Source: a bacterium
GTDB taxonomy: Bacteria; Desulfobacterota; Binatia; UBA12015
Assembly: GCA_029976905.1 (NCBI GenBank)
Contig: JAPOLW010000213.1
Span: 1-6,637 of the forward strand
Direction: 5' to 3'
Length of the DNA: 6,637 nucleotides
The stretch's first letter is position 1; every line of letters begins with the position of its first letter. Under the pieces are notes generated by a model that saw only the letters and a program-made list of their open reading frames with translations, was not told the DNA's origin and searched no databases. The translations under genes and the position numbers were made by a program. Positions 1 through 5,849 of the stretch are shown here, in pieces.

Positions 1-206
1 GGCCCCCCCGGGCCATAGGGCGAAGCGCGGCGAAGGTCGGCCCTCCCGGGCCCTGGGGCGAAGCGCGGCGAAGGTCGGCCCTCCCGGGCCCTGGGGCGAA
101 GCGCGGCGAAGGTCGGCCCTCCCGGGGCATAGGGCGAAGCGCGGCGAAGGTCGGCCCTCCCGGGCCCTGGGGCGAAGCGCGGCGAAGGTCGGCCCCCCCG
201 GGGCAC
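1..206. repeat. GC-rich tandem repeat array, 38-bp unit, five full copies plus a decayed sixth
   Basis: Copies begin at 1, 39, 77, 115 and 153, and a partial copy at 191 fades after about 206. The last 18 bases of each unit (cgaagcgcggcgaaggtc) are identical in all five full copies. Differences fall only at unit positions 6, 13, 15 and 17, and positions 15 and 17 vary together (A/A in copies 1 and 4, C/G in copies 2, 3 and 5). Copies 2, 3 and 5 are identical. Within the unit, ggcgaagcgc and ggcgaaggtc form a 10-bp sub-repeat. In four of the five copies the first part (ggccc, tccc or cccc, gggcc) can fold into a 5-bp hairpin; in copy 4 a C-to-G change at unit position 13 weakens it. The unit length is not a multiple of three and copies 1 and 4 carry TAG, so coding is unlikely. 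The array abuts the left edge and may extend beyond it. The function is unknown; it could be a minisatellite or a protein-binding array. Confidence 0.95.
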
Positions 207-268
207 GAGGCTGGATTGCGGGGAGGGGGACCCGGGTGGTGCTGCACCCGAGGGACGGTGGCGATGCA

Positions 269-287
269 ATGGTCCGATGGGGACCAT
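269..287. promoter_or_regulatory. Perfect inverted repeat upstream of the probable dnaE2 start
   Basis: atggtcc (269-275) and ggaccat (281-287) are exact reverse complements separated by gatgg. The dyad lies between the tandem repeats and the GTG at 372, where I place the start of dnaE2. It could be an operator or an mRNA hairpin in the 5' leader. It does not match the E. coli (CTG-N10-CAG) or Gram-positive (GAAC-N4-GTTC) LexA-box forms, so calling it an SOS operator would be a guess. The rest of 207-371 shows no clear promoter and no recognisable gene. Confidence 0.4.
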
Positions 288-371
288 GGGGCCAGGGCCC
301 AAGAAGGCCGGCCCAAGCGACCGGGTAGAAGGGCGGCTTGCCTTGGGGCGAACAAAAGGCGAAGACAAGGC

Positions 372-3300
372 GTGTCCGATTGGGAGTACGTCGAGCTTCG
401 CTGTCGCAGTGCCTTCTCGTTCCTGTCCGGCGCCTCTCTGCCCGAAGAACTGGCTCGGCGGGGGGCCGAACTCGGGCACGGGACCCTGACTCTGGCCGAT
501 CGCGATGGTCTGTACGGAGCGCCACGTTTCTGGAAGGCGGCCTCGGCCGCCGGGTGTCGGCCGATCGTCGGTGCGGAAGTTGCCGTCGCCTCGGGGCGCA
601 TCCTCCTTTTGGTGGAGAGTCGGGCCGGCTATCGCAATCTCTGCAAACTTCTGACGCGTGGCCACGCGCGCGGGCCAAAGGGCGCGTGCGTCGTCACAGC
701 GCAGGAGGTGGAGGAGCACGCGGGCGGCCTTACGTGCCTGGCAGGGGCAGGGGAGAGTCCGCTCACGGAGGCGCTCCGACGGGGTGACTCCACGCTGGCG
801 CAGCAACGTGCCGACTGGCTGCGCGGACTCTTCCCGGGCCGCTTGTGGATCGACGTCCAGCGTTCTCTCGATCCGCGCATCGAACGTCGCACCCGTGCGC
901 TGCGTGATCTGGCCGGGGCGCTTGGTCTTCCTCTCGCGGCAAGCGGGGACGTGCGGGCGGCACGACGCGGCGATAGTCGCGTGCTCGACGTTCTCACGTG
1001 CATTGGCAACAAGACGACCCTCGACCGGGCGGGGCGACTTTTGGCGGCGAACGCGGAGCGACATCTGGTTCCGCCGGGGGTCACGGCAATGCGCTTTCGT
1101 GATTTTCCGGGAGCCGTCGAGGCGACGCGCGTGATTGCCGAGAGGTGCGAATTCACCCTCGATGGGCTTGGCTACCGGTTCCCCGAGTTTCCTCTGGCGC
1201 CCGGCGAGACTTCTCTGGGCAGACTGACCGAACTGACCTTCGAGGGGGCCCGTGGCCGCTATGGGCAATCGCTTCCGCCGCGGGTGGCGTCGCAACTCCG
1301 CCACGAGCTCGAGGTGATCGGGAAGCTCGATCTTCCGGGCTACTTCCTGATCGTCTGGGACATCGTTCGCTTCTGTCGTGAGCAGGGGATCCTGGTGCAG
1401 GGCCGCGGCTCGGCCGCCAATAGCGCGGTCTGCTATTCGCTCGGAATCACTGCGGTCGATGCGGTCGGCATGGAGCTACTCTTCGAGAGATTCCTCTCCG
1501 AGGAGCGTGGCGAATGGCCCGACATCGATCTCGACCTGCCTTCTGGCGAACGTCGTGAGGAGGTGATCCAGTACGTGTATCGGCGCTACGGCCCGCCCGA
1601 GGGAATCCGGCGGGGGCCGGCCGACGCACGAACCGTAGGATCGGGTGTTGCGATGACGGCAAATGTCATCACCTACCGGGTCAAAAGTGCACTGCGGGAG
1701 GCGGGCAAGGTTCTGGGGTTCGCGCCCCTGCAGCTCGATCGGTTGAGCAAGCAGCTCGCACACATCGGCTTCCACGGCGAGGAGGACGCCCTCGAGGCGC
1801 GTTTACGCGACGGTGGTGTCGACGTCGGTTCACCACGGGTCAAACTTCTCGTTCGCTGTGTCGAGGCTCTCCAGGGCCTTCCCCGTCATCTTGGACAGCA
1901 TTCGGGAGGACTGGTGGTCGCGGCGGGCCGGTTGGATGAGGTCGTGCCCCTGGAGCCCGCCTCGATGCCCGGGCGAACCGTGGTGCAGTGGGACAAGGAC
2001 GATTGCGCCGACCTCGGATTGATCAAGATCGACCTGCTCGGTCTGGGGATGATGGCGGCCCTGGAGGAGGCCCTGCCGCTGGTGCGCGAGTACGAGGGGG
2101 TGGCTCTGGATCTGGCGACGATCCCGGCGGACGACCTGAAGACCTATGCGATGCTGCGGGACGCCGACACCGTCGGCGTCTTCCAGGTCGAGTCTCGTGC
2201 CCAGATGGCAACGCTTCCACGTTTGCGGCCCGAGACCTTCTACGACCTGGTCGTCGAGGTGGCGATCATCCGCCCGGGACCCATCGTCGGCCAGATGGTG
2301 CACCCGTATCTGAACCGGAGATCTGGGCGGGAGAAGGTGACCTACCCTCATCCGCGTCTGGAACCGATTCTGCGGCGCACGCTGGGCGTCCCACTCTTCC
2401 AGGAGCAGTTGCTTCGTATTGCGATGGCGGTCGGAGGATTTACCGGCGGAGAGGCAGAGGAGTTGCGCCGCGCAATGGGATTCAAGCGTTCGACCCGGCG
2501 CATGCAGGATATCGAGTTGCGCCTGCGCGCCGGCCTCGACGCAAGTGGGATCCGGGGCGCGGCGGCCGACGAGATCGTGCGCAGCATCACCTCGTTTGCC
2601 CTCTACGGATTTCCGGAGTCGCACGCGGCGAGCTTTGCGCTCCTCGCCTATGCATCGGCCTACCTGAAGGCGCATCATCCAGCCGCTTTTCTCTGTGCGT
2701 TGCTCAATGCCTGGCCAATGGGTTTCTATCACCCGGCGACGCTGGTGAAGGATGCCCAACAACACGGCGTGCGTGTTCTTCCGATCGACGTCACCCGCTC
2801 ACATTGGAGATCGACCCTGGAGGCAAGCCCGCAGGGGGCGAAGGATTCTCCAGTCGTGCGACTCGGGCTGCGCTTCGTGCGCGGACTGCGCGAGGAATCC
2901 GCCCAGCGGATCGTCAGATCGCGGGCCGGGAGTCCGCTGCGAGACACGGCCGACCTGGTGCGGCGTGGTGAACTGCAGCAACGCGAGACGGAGTCTCTGG
3001 CCGAGGCTGGCGCGCTCGGGGCACTCGCCGGTCCCTCCCGACGTGCGGCGCTGTGGCAGGTGGCCGGGCTTCCCAGGGCCTCGGAGCGACTGCTGTCCGG
3101 TCTTCCGCCACCGCCCTCGGCCACGCAACCCCCGCCGATGTCACGCCTCGAGGAAACCCTCTCCGACTACCGGGCCAGTGGGCTGACGACGGGACCACAT
3201 GTGATGGCCCACCTGCGCGAGGATCTGGACCGTCGTGGCATCATTCCAGTGGCCGACATGGCCCTTCTGACCGATGGAAGCCGCGCCACGACCGCCGGGC

Positions 3301-3554
3301 TCGTGATCGTCCGACAGCGTCCCATGACCGCCAAAGGCTTCTGTTTCCTGACGCTCGAGGACGAGACCGGGATCGGCAACGCCGTAATTACCCCCAAACG
3401 CCATACGGTTTTCCGGAGCGTCCTGGCCGCCCACCCCCTGCTTGCGCTTTCCGGGGAAATCCAGCGCCGCGATGGTGTTACCCACCTCAAGGTGGACCGC
3501 CTGGAGCCCCTGGGAGTGGCCGGGCCGACTCCGCCGTCCCACGATTTTCGCTGA
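372..3554 (+). CDS. dnaE2: Error-prone DNA polymerase III alpha-type subunit, DnaE2 (ImuC)
   Basis: C-family DNA polymerase that, in this family, carries out damage-tolerant, mutagenic synthesis, usually with ImuA/ImuB and the beta clamp as part of the SOS response. With the GTG start the product is 1060 residues, the usual family length. Order: PHP domain (about 6-235); GRGSAANS motif (344-351); PDIDLD (383-388) with catalytic Asp384 and Asp386; KIDLLGL with the third catalytic Asp554; RPGPIVGQ from 634; YGFPESHAASF from 745, followed by the DnaE2-type LLNAWPMGFYHP; and a C-terminal OB fold (about 973-1047). These last motifs separate it from replicative DnaE1. The PHP metal histidines are replaced, mostly by Arg (10, 12, 44, 195), and about 15 extra residues lie at 408-427. 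Start choice: conserved sequence begins at residue 6. The upstream in-frame ATG at 264 has a GAGGG 8-9 nt before it, but the 36 extra codons have low GC3 and several AGA/AGG/CGA codons, so I prefer 372; a TTG at 216 is less likely. No imuA or imuB is visible in this window. Confidence 0.95.
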   Translation: MSDWEYVELRCRSAFSFLSGASLPEELARRGAELGHGTLTLADRDGLYGAPRFWKAASAAGCRPIVGAEVAVASGRILLLVESRAGYRNLCKLLTRGHARGPKGACVVTAQEVEEHAGGLTCLAGAGESPLTEALRRGDSTLAQQRADWLRGLFPGRLWIDVQRSLDPRIERRTRALRDLAGALGLPLAASGDVRAARRGDSRVLDVLTCIGNKTTLDRAGRLLAANAERHLVPPGVTAMRFRDFPGAVEATRVIAERCEFTLDGLGYRFPEFPLAPGETSLGRLTELTFEGARGRYGQSLPPRVASQLRHELEVIGKLDLPGYFLIVWDIVRFCREQGILVQGRGSAANSAVCYSLGITAVDAVGMELLFERFLSEERGEWPDIDLDLPSGERREEVIQYVYRRYGPPEGIRRGPADARTVGSGVAMTANVITYRVKSALREAGKVLGFAPLQLDRLSKQLAHIGFHGEEDALEARLRDGGVDVGSPRVKLLVRCVEALQGLPRHLGQHSGGLVVAAGRLDEVVPLEPASMPGRTVVQWDKDDCADLGLIKIDLLGLGMMAALEEALPLVREYEGVALDLATIPADDLKTYAMLRDADTVGVFQVESRAQMATLPRLRPETFYDLVVEVAIIRPGPIVGQMVHPYLNRRSGREKVTYPHPRLEPILRRTLGVPLFQEQLLRIAMAVGGFTGGEAEELRRAMGFKRSTRRMQDIELRLRAGLDASGIRGAAADEIVRSITSFALYGFPESHAASFALLAYASAYLKAHHPAAFLCALLNAWPMGFYHPATLVKDAQQHGVRVLPIDVTRSHWRSTLEASPQGAKDSPVVRLGLRFVRGLREESAQRIVRSRAGSPLRDTADLVRRGELQQRETESLAEAGALGALAGPSRRAALWQVAGLPRASERLLSGLPPPPSATQPPPMSRLEETLSDYRASGLTTGPHVMAHLREDLDRRGIIPVADMALLTDGSRATTAGLVIVRQRPMTAKGFCFLTLEDETGIGNAVITPKRHTVFRSVLAAHPLLALSGEIQRRDGVTHLKVDRLEPLGVAGPTPPSHDFR

Positions 3555-3562
3555 AAACCTAC

Positions 3563-3591
3563 TTGATAATGATTTTCAATTTCGGCATAGT
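3563..3591 (+). promoter_or_regulatory. Candidate sigma-70-type promoter of bfd
   Basis: TTGATA (3563-3568) matches the -35 consensus at 5 of 6 positions, and CATAGT (3586-3591) matches the -10 at 4 of 6, with a 17-bp spacer. Transcription would start about 6-7 nt later, at or next to the ATG at 3598, so the mRNA would have little or no leader. The stretch is strikingly AT-rich for this window. The elements are seen in the sequence; promoter activity is inferred. Confidence 0.5.
3564..3583 (+). promoter_or_regulatory. Fur box overlapping the bfd promoter
   Basis: tgataatgattttca (3564-3578) matches the 7-1-7 Fur motif TGATAATnATTATCA at all but one informative position. The 19-bp site gataatgattttcaatttc (3565-3583) matches GATAATGATAATCATTATC at 15 of 19. 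It overlaps the candidate -35 and fills the spacer, where bound Fe-Fur would block RNA polymerase. The gene that follows encodes an iron-mobilising ferredoxin, a classic Fur target, which strengthens the call. Confidence 0.85.
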
Positions 3592-3597
3592 CCACGG

Positions 3598-3834
3598 ATG
3601 GTCGTTTGCCTCTGCCAGGGTGTTTCCGACAAGCGTGTCCGCAAGGCCATTGCGGGTGGCGCCACCTCGCGCAAGAAGATCACCCGCGCCTGCGGGGCCG
3701 GGGCTGGCTGTGGAGGCTGTCACGAGTCCATTCGGGAGATTCTCCGGGAGCACCGCGCCGGGGTGTCAGCCGCTTCGGCCTGCGAACTGGCCGCCGAGGG
3801 GATGTGCGCCTACCCCGAAGCCGCGCCCGCCTGA
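3598..3834 (+). CDS. bfd: Bacterioferritin-associated ferredoxin (Bfd-like [2Fe-2S] protein)
   Basis: Small 78-residue cytoplasmic iron-sulfur protein. In the characterised family, Bfd docks on bacterioferritin and passes electrons to its haem so that stored ferric iron is reduced and released. The start MVVCLCQGVSDK resembles E. coli Bfd. The four cluster ligands are Cys4, Cys6, Cys38 and Cys41, in the same CxC-x31-CxxC spacing as the E. coli protein. Three further cysteines (32, 62 and 70) are not expected ligands. The ATG at 3598 lies 43 nt after the dnaE2 stop. There is no good Shine-Dalgarno sequence before it, which fits a leaderless transcript from the promoter just upstream. The Fur box predicts induction under iron starvation. 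An upstream in-frame start at 3442 lies inside dnaE2 and is rejected because the family N-terminus starts at 3598. No bacterioferritin gene lies in the window, so the partner is unseen. The BFD-like fold also occurs as a domain in larger proteins, but this is a stand-alone form. Confidence 0.9.
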   Translation: MVVCLCQGVSDKRVRKAIAGGATSRKKITRACGAGAGCGGCHESIREILREHRAGVSAASACELAAEGMCAYPEAAPA

Positions 3835-3848
3835 GACGCCGACCCCAA

Positions 3849-3884
3849 GAACGCTCGTCCTTCCAGCCGGCGGTAGGAGCGTTC
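3849..3884. terminator. Hairpin between convergent genes, possible bidirectional terminator
   Basis: gaacgctc (3849-3856) and gagcgttc (3877-3884) form a perfect 8-bp stem around a 20-nt loop, starting 14 nt after the bfd stop. An alternative stem pairs gccgg (3866-3870) with ccggc (3887-3891). Neither strand has a proper T-tract after the stem, so this is not a textbook intrinsic terminator. Its place between convergent bfd and mlaC is the main support. Confidence 0.45.
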
Positions 3885-3917
3885 GACCGGCGTGAGCCCA
3901 CCTGGTAGCGCGACTCT

Positions 3918-3935
3918 CGGGTCCGCTGGATCCCG
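3918..3935. terminator. Short hairpin just after mlaC
   Basis: cgggtcc (3918-3924) pairs with the arm at 3928-3935 through seven base pairs, with one bulged T (3931) and a 3-nt loop. It begins about 11 nt downstream of the mlaC stop on the minus strand. No T-tract follows. It may help terminate the mla transcript or stabilise its 3' end; the support is structural only. Confidence 0.3.
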
Positions 3936-3946
3936 CGCGGGCGAAC

Positions 3947-4576
3947 TCAGTCGGCTGCTCTCCGGTCCTCGTCGGGCAGAAGGCTCTCCCCGGAAGCGTT
4001 CTTTCGCGCCAGCATCGACAACATTTCTTCGACACCGTCGCGGGAGATGATTTCCTGCAGCTGGGAACGGAAGTTGGAGACGAGGCTGATGCGCTCCACG
4101 ACCACGTCGATGACCTTCCAGTGCCCGTCGCGCGGACGGAGCCGATAGTCGACGAGGATGTCCTCCGCGGCGCTGCCCCGGAGGATCTTGGTCTGCACGG
4201 TCCAGTCCCCGCGGGGCTCCTCCCGGTCGCCGGTAATTTCGACGGTCTCGTTCGCATAGCTATCGAGGTTGTCGCCGTAGGTCACGGAGAGGTGTTTCTT
4301 GAACTCGCCGACGAACTCCTTCTGTTGCGTGGCATCGAGCTTGCGCCAGTTGCGCGCCAGCACGAGCCGGGAGATCGTCTCGAAGTCGAAGTTCGCATAC
4401 GCGATCTCCTCGATGGCGGCGATCTTCCCCTTCTTGTCGAGCGAGGAGTTCTTGAGGACCACGAGGACCTGGTCGGCCATGCCGCGGACGAATTCGCTCG
4501 GTGGTTGTTGGGGGGCTGCGGCTCCTGTGAGAAGCAGCGTCATCGCGGTGAGAACGGACACGGCGAAGGATCTCAT
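3947..4576 (-). CDS. mlaC: Periplasmic phospholipid-binding protein MlaC (Ttg2D family)
   Basis: Soluble carrier that, in the Mla pathway, moves phospholipid between the outer-membrane MlaA complex and the inner-membrane MlaFEDB transporter. The product is 209 residues, close to the 211 of E. coli MlaC. A signal peptide with a hydrophobic core (about 4-19) and a likely AAA-PQQ cleavage near residue 21 directs export. Family-typical segments include FDFETISRLVLARNWRKLD, then QQKEFVGEFKKHL, then TVQTKILR and VDYRLRPRDGHWKVIDVVVE, and near the end SLVSNFRSQLQEII. The ATG overlaps the mlaA stop by four nucleotides (ATGA), and an AGGAGG lies 7 nt before the start, inside mlaA. It is the last visible gene of the mla operon and converges on bfd. 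Nothing looks truncated or shifted. Confidence 0.93.
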   Translation of the reverse strand: MRSFAVSVLTAMTLLLTGAAAPQQPPSEFVRGMADQVLVVLKNSSLDKKGKIAAIEEIAYANFDFETISRLVLARNWRKLDATQQKEFVGEFKKHLSVTYGDNLDSYANETVEITGDREEPRGDWTVQTKILRGSAAEDILVDYRLRPRDGHWKVIDVVVERISLVSNFRSQLQEIISRDGVEEMLSMLARKNASGESLLPDEDRRAAD

Positions 4577-5397
4577 GGTTCGTCCTCCTCGAACTCGTCT
4601 TCGAAGAAGTAGAGGTCTTCGTCGCGTTCGGCGCGGGCGGCCTCGACTCCTTTGATTTGTTCCCGTCGGCGTTGGTTGTAGGCGTTGCGCGCGGCCACGT
4701 AGAGGTCGAAAGACGCGCTACGAACGCCCTCGACGGCCTCGAGGTTGAGAGATCGTCGGTTCAGGGAGTCGATGGCGGTCGAAGCGAGCAGGATGGGAAG
4801 GTCGATGAAGAACGTCTGCACGCCCAGGTAGGCGTCGATCAGTAGCCCTGCCGTATCCCGGACGTTGGAAGAGCCCCAGATCGGCCAGACCAGGTACGGA
4901 CCCGGAGGCGTGCCCCACTTCCCGAGTGTTTGGCCGAAATCGGCCCGTTGGATGGGCATCCCGAGGCGGCTGGCGGGATCGAAGAGTCCACCGATGCCGA
5001 CCGTGGTGTTGACGGCAAAGCGGGTGATCGTGATGGCTGCCGGATCGAGGTCTCCCTGCAGGAGGTTGTTCACGATATGGATGGGGAAGAGCAGGTTGTC
5101 GTAGAAGTTGCCGATGCTGCGCTGCACAGGGTGGGGAACGACGAAATCCCAAGCGCGCGCCGACGGTTCGAGTGCGTACTCGTCGAAGTCATTGTTCAGC
5201 GAGAACATCGCTCGGTTGAAGGATTCGAGCGGGTCGGTATCGAGGCTCTCTTCAGCCGGAGCGGCTGCTGGTGACTCGTCCGCTGCTTGGGCCTGCTCCG
5301 CGACGGGCAGAGACAGAAGCCACCCGGCGCAGAGGAGGGCGGCAAGGTGGATCGCCGGGGCGCAGCCGGGCTTGGCTCTGTGGGTGGTGCGTTTCAA
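4573..5397 (-). CDS. mlaA: Outer-membrane phospholipid asymmetry protein MlaA (VacJ family)
   Basis: MlaA sits in the outer membrane and removes mislocalised phospholipid from the outer leaflet, handing it to MlaC. The product is 274 residues. Family motifs: DPLESFNRAMFSLNNDFDE (55-73), VPHPVQRSIGNFYDNLLFP (87-105), NNLLQGD (110-116), RFAVNTTVGIGGLFDPAS (126-143), DFGQTLGKWG (153-162), GPYLVWPIWG (166-175) and RDTAGLLID (180-188). The N-terminus is an export signal with a likely AQA-ADES cleavage after residue 38. I see no lipobox: Cys23 is preceded by ALL, and Cys12 by KPG. E. coli MlaA is a lipoprotein. A proline- and alanine-rich linker (40-50) and a very acidic tail (259-274) flank the core. 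The start is TTG, four nucleotides overlapped with the mlaD stop (TTGA), with GGGGG 7 nt before it. No downstream start would keep the signal peptide. It lies between mlaD and mlaC. Confidence 0.93.
   Translation of the reverse strand: MKRTTHRAKPGCAPAIHLAALLCAGWLLSLPVAEQAQAADESPAAAPAEESLDTDPLESFNRAMFSLNNDFDEYALEPSARAWDFVVPHPVQRSIGNFYDNLLFPIHIVNNLLQGDLDPAAITITRFAVNTTVGIGGLFDPASRLGMPIQRADFGQTLGKWGTPPGPYLVWPIWGSSNVRDTAGLLIDAYLGVQTFFIDLPILLASTAIDSLNRRSLNLEAVEGVRSASFDLYVAARNAYNQRRREQIKGVEAARAERDEDLYFFEDEFEEDEP
4584..4589 (-). promoter_or_regulatory. Strong ribosome binding site of mlaC inside the mlaA 3' end
   Basis: On the minus strand AGGAGG lies 7 nt before the mlaC ATG. The same bases encode Glu-Glu in the acidic C-terminus of MlaA (EFEEDEP). 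With the ATGA stop-start overlap this settles the mlaC start and suggests coupled or efficient independent initiation. Confidence 0.8.
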
Positions 5398-5849
5398 TCC
5401 GAAGCCCCCAGATTGTTGACGACCTTCCCCAGGAGGCGTTCCAGGACCACCGCAGACTCGGTGAAGGCGATCTCCTCGCCCGCGGCAAGCAGTTGCGTGT
5501 CGCCGCCGAGCTGCAGCGAGATGTAACGGTCGCCAAGGAGGCCGCCGGTGATGATCGAGGCGCTCGTGTCGATCGGGAGTTCGAGGGCGGGGTCCAGGTC
5601 CAGCGAGACGCGCGCTCTGTAGTCGGCGTCGAGATCGATGGCCGTGACGCGGCCGACGCGCACTCCCGCGATGTCCACCGGTGCGAGCGGCTTGAGCCCC
5701 GCAATTTCGTCGAAGGTCGCATAGAGGGTGAGACCCCCACGATGCGAAAACGGGGCCTCACCGACCCGAAACGCGAGAAACGCAACCGCCAGAAGGCCGA
5801 GTGCGACGAAGATCCCTGCGAGCAAGTCGCGCGTTGCGGAACGACTCAT
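5394..5849 (-). CDS. mlaD: MCE-domain lipid transport protein MlaD (Ttg2C family)
   Basis: MlaD is anchored in the inner membrane by one N-terminal helix, and its MCE domain forms a hexameric ring on the periplasmic face of the MlaFE transporter, through which phospholipid passes. The product is 151 residues, shorter than E. coli MlaD (183). The transmembrane helix spans about 9-28 (LLAGIFVALGLLAVAFLAF). The MCE domain covers about 40-116 and shows the typical YATFDEIAGLKPLAPVDIAG stretch, then VRVGRVTAIDLD, and ends with GLLGDRYISLQLGG. A C-terminal helix (133-147) is the expected pore helix; the long tail of the E. coli protein is missing. Start: the ATG at 5849 overlaps the mlaE stop by one base (TGATG). 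The reading frame stays open back to 6032, but that part lies inside mlaE and is not MlaD-like. No strong Shine-Dalgarno is seen, so coupling to mlaE translation is likely. Confidence 0.93.
   Translation of the reverse strand: MSRSATRDLLAGIFVALGLLAVAFLAFRVGEAPFSHRGGLTLYATFDEIAGLKPLAPVDIAGVRVGRVTAIDLDADYRARVSLDLDPALELPIDTSASIITGGLLGDRYISLQLGGDTQLLAAGEEIAFTESAVVLERLLGKVVNNLGASD

Noticed and set aside
1..206. CRISPR array
   Set aside because: The units are directly adjacent with no unique spacers, so this is a plain tandem repeat.
1830..2765. Long 311-codon open frame on the minus strand inside dnaE2
   Set aside because: It is antisense to the conserved DnaE2 catalytic core, its product resembles no family, and GC-rich third positions readily create such open antisense frames.
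1988..2971. 327-codon plus-strand frame overlapping dnaE2
   Set aside because: It is a frame-shadow of the polymerase; the composition is Arg/Gly/Pro-rich with no family motifs.
3442..3597. Longer Bfd starting at 3442
   Set aside because: It would overlap the DnaE2 OB-fold coding region and put the Fur box inside the gene; the family N-terminus begins at 3598.
3053..3895. 280-codon plus-strand frame spanning the dnaE2 end, bfd and the intergenic region
   Set aside because: It crosses two genes with clear homology in other frames and runs through the Fur box and promoter; its composition is that of a shadow frame.
3932..3941. 10-bp perfect palindrome cccgcgcggg after mlaC
   Set aside because: It has no loop, is short and is GC-only; such palindromes are expected by chance in sequence this GC-rich.
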